64,000 bases of DNA from the IMG/VR virus record IMGVR_UViG_3300021142_000007, positions 1 to 64,000 of that record, one strand, 5' to 3'. Within the stretch, counting starts at the first letter, position 1, and each line of letters starts with the position of its first letter. Positions 1-8,964 of the stretch are shown piece by piece. Position numbers and translations under genes: made by a program. Below the pieces are notes generated by a model that did no database searches, was not told where the DNA came from, and saw only the letters and a program-made list of their open reading frames with translations. The stretch is from a virus.

Positions 1-2
1 TA

Positions 3-662
3 TCCCAAGGAGGTTTGGTTGTCAACCCTGGTCAGCGTATATTTCTTGACCGATATATCGATATCGCTAAAAAGTTCTTATTTGATACTTATGAAGTATC
101 AAGTTCCGATGAAGTTAAAAAAGCAATCGAACACAATGGTGATATAAAGATAGAATTCTACAAAGAAAGGGTATATATTCCAAGGCCCACTTATAGACCT
201 CATATTTTTTGGGATACCAATGGGTTAAAAAAATTCTCTTCAACTAACGATATTGTTTATGGTGATAACACAAGCCTACTAAGAACAAATATAGCGGGGT
301 CATATTATAACTCCACCGATGAATTAAATATGAGCAACACATATACTAGCACTTCTAATTATGTTGACTCAACTATCAGTACAACACTTGATTTTCTAAG
401 TCAAGAAACAACATCTCCAATTAAAAAACAAAAGCTAGAAACTGGACGTGTTGAAGCAGGGTCTGATTCTGACCAAAAATTTGAATATGTCAGCAAAACA
501 TTTGAATACAGCCCATTTCATACCATAGAGTATAAGTTGCTACCTGTATCTCAAAAAATAAACACCACAGCCGATTTAAACGTTAAATTATACTGTACTC
601 AGTGTGGTGCTAAACTCGGTAAAACAGATAAGTTCTGTTCCCAGTGTGGCCATAAGGCCTAA
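3..662 (+). CDS. Zinc-ribbon protein, 5' end outside the window
   Basis: The frame is open from the left edge, so the N terminus is missing; the first TTG in frame (base 15) is unlikely to be the true start. About 220 residues are visible. The middle is polar and Ser/Thr/Asn rich. The C terminus has two CxxC pairs (CTQC and, 13 residues later, CSQC) forming a classical zinc ribbon. The gene is followed directly by a hairpin terminator. It lies beside the capsid gene but on the opposite strand. I do not recognise the family; a structural or nucleic-acid-binding role is possible. Confidence 0.75.
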   Translation, partial: SQGGLVVNPGQRIFLDRYIDIAKKFLFDTYEVSSSDEVKKAIEHNGDIKIEFYKERVYIPRPTYRPHIFWDTNGLKKFSSTNDIVYGDNTSLLRTNIAGSYYNSTDELNMSNTYTSTSNYVDSTISTTLDFLSQETTSPIKKQKLETGRVEAGSDSDQKFEYVSKTFEYSPFHTIEYKLLPVSQKINTTADLNVKLYCTQCGAKLGKTDKFCSQCGHKA

Positions 663-688
663 ATAAATCATAAAGTTAACGCAAATAA

Positions 689-718
689 AAACCCGAACTT
701 GACAATTCGGGTTTTTTT
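689..718 (+). terminator. Rho-independent terminator
   Basis: The stem ACCCGAA / TTCGGGT is followed by a run of seven T. It ends the zinc-ribbon gene and physically overlaps the promoter of the next small gene. Confidence 0.85.
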
Positions 719-729
719 ATGTATATTTG
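699..729 (+). promoter_or_regulatory. Host-type promoter
   Basis: TTG at 699-701, a 20-base spacer and TATATTTG at 722-729 match the Bacteroidota TTG/TAnnTTTG form. It lies 11 bases before the ATG at 741. Confidence 0.7.
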
Positions 730-740
730 AAATAAAAATT

Positions 741-887
741 ATGAATACACTAGAAGCAAGAGTTTTACAGGAAATACTTAAATTGGTTGAAACAACGCCT
801 AACGATTATGACCTAGGAAAGGTTGTAAGAATTGTTTACCATGATTACAAAGAAGGTAAGCTAAACGATAAGGTTGAAAACCCATAA
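741..887 (+). CDS. Small hypothetical protein (48 aa)
   Basis: The ATG at 741 is chosen because a host-type promoter ends at 729; a longer frame from 699 would run through the terminator and promoter. The product is a small charged helical protein beginning MNTLEARVLQ. A bidirectional terminator follows. Function unknown. Confidence 0.7.
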   Translation: MNTLEARVLQEILKLVETTPNDYDLGKVVRIVYHDYKEGKLNDKVENP

Positions 888-901
888 GCATTACACAAAA
901 C

Positions 902-932
902 AAAAAAGCCTAGATTTCTCTAGGCTTTTTTT
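902..932. terminator. Bidirectional terminator between convergent genes
   Basis: AAAAAAGCCTAGA / TCTAGGCTTTTTT is symmetric, with an A run on one side and a T run on the other. It can stop the small plus-strand gene and the minus-strand capsid transcript. Confidence 0.85.
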
Positions 933-953
933 ATATAAGATATTCGTTTAAGA

Positions 954-2846
954 TTATCTCAATTCTGCTACGTTAAATGTAGGTACACCATCAACACGCA
1001 CGTGTCCGTAGAATCTGTTGTTAACAGCCTTCTTAGCGTAACGAGTCATGATACCCTTAACTGGAGCAAAGTTAAATGGATTGTACATTGTTGGAGTCAA
1101 TTGCAATGGCACGTATGGTGCGTAGATGTAACCTGTATCCAATAATGACTTACCTTTGTGACCTACGATAACTGAGTAAGCTGGTGAATAAGGGTCACGG
1201 TATACTTGATAACGACCACCCAAAGTACCAATTCTTTCGATACCCATGTTATATTGGTCTTGCTCTGGGTTAGCATCACTTACGTGGAAGTATTCAAGGT
1301 CATCGAATACAGCTGATATCTCAGAAGATACAACTACGAAGTTAGCACCACCACGAAGAGTTGACTTGTGGATTTGAGCAGACAATTGGTTAACTCTTGT
1401 GATAAGAGTTTGGTTCCAGTCTTTTTGTGTATATGGGCTAGCAGCTGAAGAAGCTTTTCTCCAACCATTGTAATCCCAACGTAATTGCCATGCAGCCAAT
1501 TTACGCAAATCTCTAAGGATTTCACGGTCAATTTCAGCAGCAACTTGTTCTGACAACATAGCTGTCAATTCAGCTTCAGCATCGATGTTGTGGAATGCAC
1601 TAACGTCTTGTGCCAACTCTGGAGACCAAGTGGCTCTTAATTTTCTTTCTTCAACAGCAACTACAACTTCAGCAAGGTTGAAAGATACTTCACCAAGTTC
1701 AGTTTCAAGTTCCAATGAAGAGTATTCAGCCCAAGCAAATGTCATACCGTTTGTAACAGCACTTACTGAGTTTGCAAGACTAGAACTTGTAGCACCAGTT
1801 GTACCTACATAACCATCATAAGTTGATGTACCAGCTTTAGCTACACCAGATGCAGTTGTACCTACTGGGTGACGGAAGTCAAGTTCAAGGTAGATAAGAC
1901 CTTGGTCAGTTACCAAGTTACCACTTGTATTTTGAACGATACCTTTACCATATTGTTGAGTAACTACACGGAAAGGAACTTCTTTGTTAGCTGCGATTAT
2001 TGTGTTACCGTCTGCATCCAAAAGAGCATTTGAAGTAACTACGTGCAATGAAGCCAAGAATGATTCTGTATCCATGTTGTTACCATCTGGACCAGTTAAT
2101 ACTTCACGTCCACTTGAACCAGCACCTCCAGAGAAACCAGAAAGACCAATAATCGCATGTCTTACTGAACCGTCAGTTGCCAATGGCAATATAGTTGCAC
2201 CGTAAGCAGGTGATAGAGTACCATCTGTGTTAAATGTAAATGTAGTGTAAGTTGTTTGGGTTTTGATTGTAAGGGTACCCTTAGAGTTATCAAACATACC
2301 GTCATTGTAGAATATATCATACAAGTTTTTAGCCATGAACTTAGTTACAGGATAAGAATGTGCAGCAGCAGCAACAGGAAGTGCAGCAGCAGTAGCTGAA
2401 CCATTGTGTTCACCGTTAAGACCAGTGTGAGCTGAATAGATAGTACCGTATACATCGCTAGAATCACTAGTTGCATAGTCGTTACCAGCATTACCTAAAC
2501 CGTCTTGACGGCTAGAAGTTTGAGGTACGAAATAGAACAATTTACCGATAGGCATATTCATCGCTTGTACTGATACGATATCATTTGCAAGTAATTTAGA
2601 GAATACACGTCTTACGATAGGGAATACAACTGTTTCGAATGAACCAGATGAAGTTGCCGATGTAGATTCAGTCAACAAAGCAGAAGCTTCGTTTTCATAC
2701 AATTGAGCAATGTTTTCTTTTACATGGCCTTTAAGACCATCAAGGAAACCTAGGGCTTCCCATTTTGCTTGGGTTTCTTGGCGAATCGCTTTCATGTGAT
2801 TCAAACCGATGTTACCCACTTGTCCAGATGTTAATAAATGTGACAT
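954..2846 (-). CDS. Major capsid protein, T4 gp23-like
   Basis: 630 residues. The N-terminal 60 residues are a helical delta-type propeptide ending in ALLTE, followed by a Ser/Thr-rich segment. The next region (VVFPIVRRVFSKLLANDIV then VQAMNMPIGKLF) matches the T4 gp23 core after its cleavage site (FLTE before AE at position 65). Prohead protease is therefore predicted to cut after E60. The protein is longer than T4 gp23 (521 aa), with extra Gly/Ser/Thr-rich sequence at about 125-370 that could be an insertion domain. It is last in the late block, directly after the core protein gene, with an unusually A-rich leader. It forms the hexameric head lattice. Confidence 0.93.
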   Translation of the reverse strand: MSHLLTSGQVGNIGLNHMKAIRQETQAKWEALGFLDGLKGHVKENIAQLYENEASALLTESTSATSSGSFETVVFPIVRRVFSKLLANDIVSVQAMNMPIGKLFYFVPQTSSRQDGLGNAGNDYATSDSSDVYGTIYSAHTGLNGEHNGSATAAALPVAAAAHSYPVTKFMAKNLYDIFYNDGMFDNSKGTLTIKTQTTYTTFTFNTDGTLSPAYGATILPLATDGSVRHAIIGLSGFSGGAGSSGREVLTGPDGNNMDTESFLASLHVVTSNALLDADGNTIIAANKEVPFRVVTQQYGKGIVQNTSGNLVTDQGLIYLELDFRHPVGTTASGVAKAGTSTYDGYVGTTGATSSSLANSVSAVTNGMTFAWAEYSSLELETELGEVSFNLAEVVVAVEERKLRATWSPELAQDVSAFHNIDAEAELTAMLSEQVAAEIDREILRDLRKLAAWQLRWDYNGWRKASSAASPYTQKDWNQTLITRVNQLSAQIHKSTLRGGANFVVVSSEISAVFDDLEYFHVSDANPEQDQYNMGIERIGTLGGRYQVYRDPYSPAYSVIVGHKGKSLLDTGYIYAPYVPLQLTPTMYNPFNFAPVKGIMTRYAKKAVNNRFYGHVRVDGVPTFNVAELR

Positions 2847-2876
2847 AGTTTTTTTTTATTTTTTTTTTTGTTAGGG
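2847..2876 (-). promoter_or_regulatory. A-rich leader of the capsid gene
   Basis: On the coding strand the 30 bases before the capsid ATG are nearly all A (runs of 11 and 8-9 A broken by a T). No Shine-Dalgarno is present. A-rich leaders are typical of strongly translated Bacteroidota genes; this role is inferred. Confidence 0.45.
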
Positions 2877-4058
2877 TTATTTTGTTTCAACTCTCTTGAT
2901 TAGGTCAAGAATTCTTTTAGTTGAAGGGTCTACATACGCAGTACTTTCATTTAATTGTTTTGAAGTACTTGTAGTAGCCTCTTTGATTATTTTATTCTCT
3001 ACCGATTCAGCGATTGGCTTTCTTGAAGTCAATTCATTCTCGATAGTTTTATATAACTTTTTGGACTCTTTAAGGGTTGTAACCTCTTCATCAAATCTCT
3101 TGATGATAGTTTGTTTTTCTCCCTTGGTTGTCGCATGTTCCATAAACAACTTTGTTACGTAAGTAAGGTTGCTATTGAACACCACAGTTTCTACCAACTT
3201 GTTTCTAAATTCTTTAAGAGCCTTTCTGAATTCTTCGTTCTCGGTCTTAAGCTTTTTAGCTTCGGTTAATAGTGTATTGTATTTTTTTGTTGTTTCAGAA
3301 ACAAGTTTCTTAGCCGCAACAGATTCTTCTAACTTAGACTTAGGATTTTCAGGTGCACCAATTGACTTAGGACCTTCACCACGGTGGTTACCAACACTTC
3401 TGCCAATACCAACGCTAATCTTTTCTTCAATAGTTTCTTCTTCCTCTGTTTCAACTTCAGTCAGTTCGCTTTCTTCTTCTGATTCTTCTTCGTCATCAAC
3501 TGGCTTAAATTCGTCTGAACCTTCTTCTGATTCACCGTCTTCATCACCGTCAAGTTCGATTTCATAATCAACATCATCTTCTGATTCTTCATCATCATGG
3601 TGTCCACCAATTTCAGAAGCTTTAACGATATAATCGCCTGGTTCCGCGATGTGTAAGTGAACTTCGTCACCTACGATTTCGATTTCATCATCTCCACTCA
3701 ATTTCTTGTAGATTTCGATAACGTCATCATCTGATGCGTGTGTCATGTCTAGTTCTTCTGATGTAGTATCATCCATTCCTTCTTCGTATATATCTTCATG
3801 CATGTCTTGTTCTTCCATGCCTTCTGTTTCCATACCTTCTGCTGACATTTCACTTTCAGTCATTTCTTCAGATTCAGTTTTGGTTTCTTCCATAACTTCC
3901 TCTTCTTCGTAATCTTTGTTTAAAGATTCTTTCACAACACTGTCAATTTCTTCCTTAGCTACGCTACGAAGTATTTCTTTTGTGTTGGCATTAAGAGCGT
4001 TTTTGATATTTTGTATGTCAAGTAACGCTTCTTCAAGTATTGTCTTTTTATCTGCCAT
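2877..4058 (-). CDS. Prohead core / scaffold protein, T4 gp22-like
   Basis: 393 residues, extremely rich in Glu and Asp from about 40 to 215, with Met/Glu repeats. Long charged helices or coiled coil follow (about 235-345), then a Ser/Thr-rich tail. It lies between the protease and capsid genes, exactly as gp22 does in T4. Several (I/L)xE tripeptides (for example IKEA and LNES near the C terminus) fit prohead-protease sites, as expected for a scaffold degraded during maturation. Identity comes from composition and gene order, not strong sequence similarity. A TATTTATT box lies about 57 bases upstream. Confidence 0.8.
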   Translation of the reverse strand: MADKKTILEEALLDIQNIKNALNANTKEILRSVAKEEIDSVVKESLNKDYEEEEVMEETKTESEEMTESEMSAEGMETEGMEEQDMHEDIYEEGMDDTTSEELDMTHASDDDVIEIYKKLSGDDEIEIVGDEVHLHIAEPGDYIVKASEIGGHHDDEESEDDVDYEIELDGDEDGESEEGSDEFKPVDDEEESEEESELTEVETEEEETIEEKISVGIGRSVGNHRGEGPKSIGAPENPKSKLEESVAAKKLVSETTKKYNTLLTEAKKLKTENEEFRKALKEFRNKLVETVVFNSNLTYVTKLFMEHATTKGEKQTIIKRFDEEVTTLKESKKLYKTIENELTSRKPIAESVENKIIKEATTSTSKQLNESTAYVDPSTKRILDLIKRVETK

Positions 4059-4171
4059 TTGTGTTTATTTATTTTGAATTATTAATAGATAAAAAATTCG
4101 AGTTTATTTGATAATAAATATGCGTATTTTATTGAAAAGACACATATTCAATAAAAAAATCTTATTTTTGA

Positions 4172-4894
4172 TTAGTCTAGCAAAAATTTATCCAATTTGG
4201 TTACCAAGTTTTCGGTCAAAGTTGGCTTAACCACCTCTACGCTTTCAGTATAAGGCTTAGCTTCCTCAACACTCTTGAATATCCAAGCGTCTGGTGTTGA
4301 TGGTGCCGTAACAACGTCCCAACAAATAATCTCGAAATCGTCTTGTACTATTTGTTCCCCGTTACGACCTTCTTTCAATGAACCAACACCTCTTGAAGAA
4401 ACACCAATCTTAATTCTGTTTCTTAATAGGTTTGCAACTTCATCACCTTTCGTTGATACGATACCGTAGTTTATAAAACCTGGCGACATGAGGATTTCCA
4501 TCTTACCCATAAGCGTTTTGCCTTCCCACCATGTTTCAATGATATTGTGTGATATTCTATCACCAGCAATGATACTAGATTCTGGGTGGTCCAATTCACC
4601 TACAGCTGCACGTTCCTTTATTAGTTTTTGATATAGTCTATCTTGTTTAACCAACACATGTTCTGGGTATATTCTTCCATTACGGTTAAGAACACCATAC
4701 TTCTGTAGAATAACATAAACCACGAGAGGTTCAGCTATTACCAGTTTTTTGCTATCAAGCTTTTGTATTTCGTTAATGAAGGCTTGGTTTCTTGGTTCAT
4801 CAGGGCTGATGAATCCAGCATCGTGTTCAATCAAATAACCAAAACCGCTGTCACCGCGTTTAAGTACCTTTATATCTTTATAGTTTATATCCAT
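4172..4894 (-). CDS. Prohead core maturation protease, T4 gp21-like
   Basis: 240 residues, a usual length for this family. The motif NRNGRIYP (70-77), GELDHPES (99-106, with the probable catalytic His103) and GVSSRGVGS (164-172, with the catalytic Ser) are the signature of the phage prohead protease (Peptidase U9/S80). TAPSTPDAW near 197-204 is also conserved in the family. It cuts capsid, scaffold and internal proteins after (I/L)xE inside the prohead. Its place between the core-type genes and the scaffold gene supports this. Confidence 0.93.
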   Translation of the reverse strand: MDINYKDIKVLKRGDSGFGYLIEHDAGFISPDEPRNQAFINEIQKLDSKKLVIAEPLVVYVILQKYGVLNRNGRIYPEHVLVKQDRLYQKLIKERAAVGELDHPESSIIAGDRISHNIIETWWEGKTLMGKMEILMSPGFINYGIVSTKGDEVANLLRNRIKIGVSSRGVGSLKEGRNGEQIVQDDFEIICWDVVTAPSTPDAWIFKSVEEAKPYTESVEVVKPTLTENLVTKLDKFLLD

Positions 4895-4910
4895 GATAGT
4901 CTGTTATAGA

Positions 4911-4918
4911 TATAAATA
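4911..4918 (-). promoter_or_regulatory. Late-type box TATTTATA
   Basis: TATTTATA is read on the coding strand, 16 bases before the protease ATG. It is one of about a dozen exact copies in the window. Confidence 0.55.
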
Positions 4919-4930
4919 TATCCCTAGAAT

Positions 4931-4955
4931 AAAAAAGCCCCGATATCGGGGCCTT
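4931..4955 (-). terminator. Rho-independent terminator
   Basis: The perfect palindrome GCCCCGATATCGGGGC is followed on the minus strand by six T. It ends the gene at 4958-5401 and precedes the protease gene. Confidence 0.85.
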
Positions 4956-4957
4956 TG

Positions 4958-5401
4958 TTATTTCTTTCTTTTGTGAAATTCAAATGTTTCGTCTTTTTCA
5001 AACACATTCTTGATGATATCTTCGGTAATCCACTCTAGCTTTCCTTGCATGAACTCTGTATTTACCGATATTTCTTCTTCCAAGAATAGTGTTAATTCGC
5101 AATTCATAAAGCTTCTTTTACCGAACTTGATACCTGATTCTCTGATATCCAAATCAACGATGGTTCTTTCTTTTACAAACTTGCTGGTTATGTCTGTAGA
5201 TAGCAAGTTGTAAGTCTGTTGCTTAATGAGCTTATTGATGTTTCGTATGACCCTTAGATAACTAACGTCATCATTTTCTTTGGGTGCCGCCCAAGCTGAA
5301 ATATTGATATATACAGCCTTTGGGTTTTTGTTATTTACGCTACCGAATACAACGCTGTATTCTTTAAATTTGTTTGTTTTTACTTCTTTTCCTGTTTTCA
5401 T
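4958..5401 (-). CDS. Hypothetical protein at the gp68 position
   Basis: 147 residues, mixed alpha/beta, no signal or membrane segment. It ends in a basic tail (HKRKK). It lies immediately before the protease gene, where T4 has prohead core gene 68 (141 aa), but I see no sequence motif to prove equivalence. It is followed by its own terminator. Confidence 0.75.
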   Translation of the reverse strand: MKTGKEVKTNKFKEYSVVFGSVNNKNPKAVYINISAWAAPKENDDVSYLRVIRNINKLIKQQTYNLLSTDITSKFVKERTIVDLDIRESGIKFGKRSFMNCELTLFLEEEISVNTEFMQGKLEWITEDIIKNVFEKDETFEFHKRKK

Positions 5402-5454
5402 AATACCTGGTGTTTTTAAGACTAAGTATAATGAAAATAATTCAATAGGTCAAA

Positions 5455-5790
5455 TTATTTTTTTAGGTTTGCCCAGATTGAAATTGCTATGGTTAAGGCT
5501 AATTGAGCAAAGCCTAGAATAGCCATTGCAGCTATCCAACGATTTTTTTGTTTGTATATTTCATCCTTTGCTTCTTTCATTTGAGTTGGTGACCAAACGT
5601 CATTAACCTTCTCTATCCATTTAGCATGAGTATCCACCTTACCTTCGACATTTTTAAATTCGGTAAGCTTTTGGTTAAGTTCAGAGAAACGATTATCCAT
5701 ATCGCTTCTCATTTTATCATAATTATCGTTTAGTCTTTCTAATTCCTTAAGTACTAGTTTGCTATAGTCCCCCCAAGTTTCTTCAGCCAT
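5455..5790 (-). CDS. Small coiled-coil, C-terminally membrane-anchored protein
   Basis: 111 residues. Residues 10-60 have a heptad pattern (coiled coil), and about 85-107 form one hydrophobic membrane segment (AMAILGFAQLALTIAISIW) followed by NLKK. The layout resembles XhlA-type holin accessory proteins and other tail-anchored phage proteins. This is only a layout match. It overlaps no neighbour and lies in the core-gene block. Confidence 0.75.
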   Translation of the reverse strand: MAEETWGDYSKLVLKELERLNDNYDKMRSDMDNRFSELNQKLTEFKNVEGKVDTHAKWIEKVNDVWSPTQMKEAKDEIYKQKNRWIAAMAILGFAQLALTIAISIWANLKK

Positions 5791-5792
5791 CT

Positions 5793-6014
5793 TTATAAAT
5801 TTACGGTTGTTAGAATGTTAGTTATTGTGGTACACATTTGTTCGTAACACTTTATTTTGCTTTGCGGAGTCTCAGAATTTCCTATTTCAGTTTTACCTTC
5901 ACTCACTACTTTTTTTAATCTACGTAAAACACTTTCATATTCATTTTCTGAGCTACTGCATAATTTTTCGGTTAATTGTCTTAATTTTAAGATGTTTTCA
6001 CTCATTTCAGCCAT
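5793..6014 (-). CDS. Small hypothetical protein (73 aa)
   Basis: Helical, Glu/Lys/Ser rich, two Cys near 19 and 55-60. It lies 1 base after the gene at 6016-6804 and 2 bases before the next, so it is translated in one operon. Function unknown; a minor prohead component is possible from position. Confidence 0.7.
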   Translation of the reverse strand: MAEMSENILKLRQLTEKLCSSSENEYESVLRRLKKVVSEGKTEIGNSETPQSKIKCYEQMCTTITNILTTVNL

Positions 6015-6015
6015 A

Positions 6016-6804
6016 TTAATTTTCTTTTAGGTTACTTCTTAATTCTACCAACTTAGAAATATTCTTAACATAGTCTTCGTTAATTTCTAACTTATCGTTA
6101 AGAAGCTTATCTTTTACCTTCAGCAATTTATCTTTTGCGTCTAGGTCTTTGGTGTCAAGCTTTTCGTCAATCAAGTTAAGACACTCTCTAATCATGCTAG
6201 AGTATACATCTTTCTTGGTGTCATCACCTTCAACAAAGCTTTTAATAACCGATTGCTCGATTGTATCAAGCTCTGAGTATTTGCTGTTGTATTTTTCTAC
6301 CAATAAGCCCAATAACATACTATTAGGTACATCGTAGCTTTCAAGTATTTCTTTTGGTTTATTATTAACCAAATGGTTAACTATCTTGCTGGTAGACTCA
6401 ACAATAACATCTATTGTCTTTGGTGTTTTTTCTGTGAAGATAAGATTGGTTATAGATTCGTGAAGTTCCGCTAAATCGCTAGTAGTATCTTGTTCGAATG
6501 AAACTTTTTCAGCCAATTTTTTATTGGCTTCATATATATCTTTTTTGCTGTATTTATTTAGCAAAGCTATTGATTCATTAACATATAGGGTAGCCTTGTT
6601 AAAGTCTGGCTCTACCTTATTTTCAAGGTTGGTATAAACCTCAAATAGTGTTCTTAGAATCTTGCTTTCGTTTATGGTATCAACATAGTGCTTAAACAAC
6701 TTCTTTTTATCTGTGCTTTTGTCTATTAGACTCTCGCTTAACAAGTGGTTGTAAACTGATTTTATCGTACCAAAGTTTTTTATATTTGACTGTAATTCTG
6801 ACAT
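6016..6804 (-). CDS. Helical protein at the gp67 position, possible core component
   Basis: 262 residues, almost wholly predicted helical and Lys/Glu/Asp rich, no membrane segment. It follows the portal gene directly, the place of T4 core gene 67. It contains several (I/L)xE tripeptides (HLLSE, INE, LHE, EINE) that could be protease sites. An exact late box lies 13 bases upstream. No family recognised. Confidence 0.75.
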   Translation of the reverse strand: MSELQSNIKNFGTIKSVYNHLLSESLIDKSTDKKKLFKHYVDTINESKILRTLFEVYTNLENKVEPDFNKATLYVNESIALLNKYSKKDIYEANKKLAEKVSFEQDTTSDLAELHESITNLIFTEKTPKTIDVIVESTSKIVNHLVNNKPKEILESYDVPNSMLLGLLVEKYNSKYSELDTIEQSVIKSFVEGDDTKKDVYSSMIRECLNLIDEKLDTKDLDAKDKLLKVKDKLLNDKLEINEDYVKNISKLVELRSNLKEN

Positions 6805-6817
6805 TTTTGAATTTTAT

Positions 6818-6825
6818 TATAAATA
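6818..6825 (-). promoter_or_regulatory. Late-type box TATTTATA
   Basis: Exact octamer on the coding strand, 13 bases before the ATG at 6804. Confidence 0.55.
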
Positions 6826-6844
6826 TCGTTATTTAACACAAAAA

Positions 6845-8914
6845 CTATTGGTCACCCAACATTTTATCGATGTCATTAATCATGTCATCAACTTCCGCAT
6901 TAATTTTTACATTTTTATCTAGGATTCTTGTCTTGGGTTCCTTAAGTTCTTTTGTTGGTTGTATTGATTCTATTAGCCTATTAACGAAGACATTTTTGTA
7001 TTTTTTCGTCCTATCATCAAGCTTCTTAGCCAAGACTGCCTTTTCTTCTTTTAGAATCTTACTAACCTTTTTGAACGATTCTGTTACGTTTTCTGGTGCT
7101 GCTTCTCCTTCTGCTCCAGTTTCGGTAGCAGTTTCTTCTGCTCCAGCTTCAGCACCAGCTTCGGTAGCCGCTTCTGATTCACCTTCTTCTCCAAAGTTCA
7201 AGTCTTCACCTCCAACGCCGCCGCCCCCGAATGAACCTCCTCCAGCAGGGCCTCCAGAAGGACCTCCAGATGGACCTCCAGATGGGCCTCCTTCTTCGTT
7301 TCCAGCACCTTCTCCAGCACCACCGCCGCCTTTAAGAGCTAATTTAAAGTCACCATAAACACGGTCAACGATATCGAACATACCTGTATGTTTAATAACA
7401 TTTGCCGAATTTGCTAATTCAGCAGCAGCTGCTTTTTCCATACGTTGTTCAAGCAAGTCTTGTTTGATATCATCATCTGACATACCAAGTATATCTCTCT
7501 TAGCACGTGTCATTGACATAGCACCAAATCCGTTACCAGAATCAGATACAGCGTCTTTATATAGGGTAACCTTGGTCTGCAAGTGTTCAACCTTAAGCAT
7601 TTCGGCTTGTGTTGATGGGTTATTAAGCGTAAGGGTAAAGTTATCGAAGTCTTCTTCAAATCCAAGAATGTACAAGTGAATCATAGCTATCTTGTTAAGC
7701 TCTTGAAGCATTGCTTGTTGTATACGATTTATGGTTCTTGAGAAACGAATATCTTGTAATGCAAGGTTTTTGCCTTCACCAGTTGTATCATCAAAACCCA
7801 AGAATGGCTTAGGTACGCGTAATGCTGTAAACAAATTGTGTTGCAAGTATTGTATATCCGCAATTTGGTCTAGGTTCGAGGCACCTGGCAACGTATCAAT
7901 TGGATTTGGTGCGCTTTCATCACGAACTGGGATGAAGAAGTCTTGGTCATTTGATAACTGATTATATCTCAAGTCTATTTGACCTGTATTAGGGTCGGTA
8001 ATAGGCATACGTTTAAACCTATCAGCGATTTGGTTTACATATGCTTCAACGTCACCGTCATCAATGTTACCAACATATATCTTGTATACACGTCTTTCTG
8101 GAGCACGGGTAACACGGTAAACAAGCATCGAGTCTTCAGAAAGAATAAGTTGCTTCCAAATACGTCTTGCTTTTTCAAGAACGCTGGTACCATAAGGTAG
8201 TCTTCTATCATCTCCCAACAAACGGAAGTGAGCAATTTGCCATGAGTTAAATTCAACGTCACGACCTCTCCAGTAGAACTTTATCTTATCACCAGTACTT
8301 ACTTGACCATTAACCGTATCACGACCAGTAATCATATCAAATAGACCGCTTTCTCTGCGCTCCATTTCGTAGTTAGGCATTTGCTTGGCACTTAAGATAC
8401 CATGCTTATCATCAATGTTTAAATATACGAAGTTATCACCGTATTTGCAGGTGTTTCTTGTCCACATCGGAAGCGATACGTGAATATCCAAACGGTTAAA
8501 GAATAAGTCTTCAAGAATACCCTTAACACGCTTGCTATCTGAGTATATATTCATTACCCTACCCTTATCATTTATGGTTGTTGATTCTTCCATCATGATA
8601 TCCAAAGCAGCTGCAATAGTTGGGTAGAACTCCATAGCCTCGAAATCAGAATATGAACCTATACGTGTTGTTTCATAGTTGATAGATTGTTGAAACAATC
8701 CGCTCTCAACCTTTTTCCACATTTGACCCAAGTACTTAACTTGTTGAGCCTGTAGCTTAGCTCTTTCGAAATCAGCTTTATTATCTGTCTTTAATAATAC
8801 ATCACCACCTATGTTATATCTTTGTGGTTGTTTTGCTGGTTCTTTTAGTCTTACCGCATCTGGACTAATTATTTGTCCTAGTCGTTGAAAGACCGTTAGT
8901 TTTTTTTCTGCCAT
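6845..8914 (-). CDS. Portal vertex protein, T4 gp20-like
   Basis: 689 residues against 524 in T4 gp20. The first 500 residues carry the portal pattern: an Ile/Met-rich EESTTINDKG segment, then MWTRNTCKYGDNF, KFYWRGRDVEFNSWQIAHFRLL and YRVTRAPERRVYKIYVGN, all typical of T4-type portals. The C-terminal part is a Gly/Pro/Ser repeat (about 545-580), then an Ala/Glu-rich linker and a charged helical end. This extension is additional to the T4 protein. It forms the dodecameric DNA channel and the site of head initiation. It follows the terminase gene. Confidence 0.92.
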   Translation of the reverse strand: MAEKKLTVFQRLGQIISPDAVRLKEPAKQPQRYNIGGDVLLKTDNKADFERAKLQAQQVKYLGQMWKKVESGLFQQSINYETTRIGSYSDFEAMEFYPTIAAALDIMMEESTTINDKGRVMNIYSDSKRVKGILEDLFFNRLDIHVSLPMWTRNTCKYGDNFVYLNIDDKHGILSAKQMPNYEMERRESGLFDMITGRDTVNGQVSTGDKIKFYWRGRDVEFNSWQIAHFRLLGDDRRLPYGTSVLEKARRIWKQLILSEDSMLVYRVTRAPERRVYKIYVGNIDDGDVEAYVNQIADRFKRMPITDPNTGQIDLRYNQLSNDQDFFIPVRDESAPNPIDTLPGASNLDQIADIQYLQHNLFTALRVPKPFLGFDDTTGEGKNLALQDIRFSRTINRIQQAMLQELNKIAMIHLYILGFEEDFDNFTLTLNNPSTQAEMLKVEHLQTKVTLYKDAVSDSGNGFGAMSMTRAKRDILGMSDDDIKQDLLEQRMEKAAAAELANSANVIKHTGMFDIVDRVYGDFKLALKGGGGAGEGAGNEEGGPSGGPSGGPSGGPAGGGSFGGGGVGGEDLNFGEEGESEAATEAGAEAGAEETATETGAEGEAAPENVTESFKKVSKILKEEKAVLAKKLDDRTKKYKNVFVNRLIESIQPTKELKEPKTRILDKNVKINAEVDDMINDIDKMLGDQ

Positions 8915-8964
8915 ATCTTTTAATTTATATTATAAGTGTTTTTTAACCAAAATAAATGATAACG

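Noticed and set aside
3169-3567. A Ser-rich plus-strand frame opposite the acidic scaffold gene
   Set aside because: Ser codons arise from the complement of GAA/GAT repeats; typical shadow frame.
3461-3670. A Lys/Met/Asn-rich frame in the scaffold gene, same strand
   Set aside because: Out-of-frame reading of Glu/Asp repeats, no start signal.
6870-7358. A Pro/Ser-rich plus-strand frame opposite the portal gene
   Set aside because: It is the complement of the Gly/Ala/Glu-rich portal tail and has no promoter.
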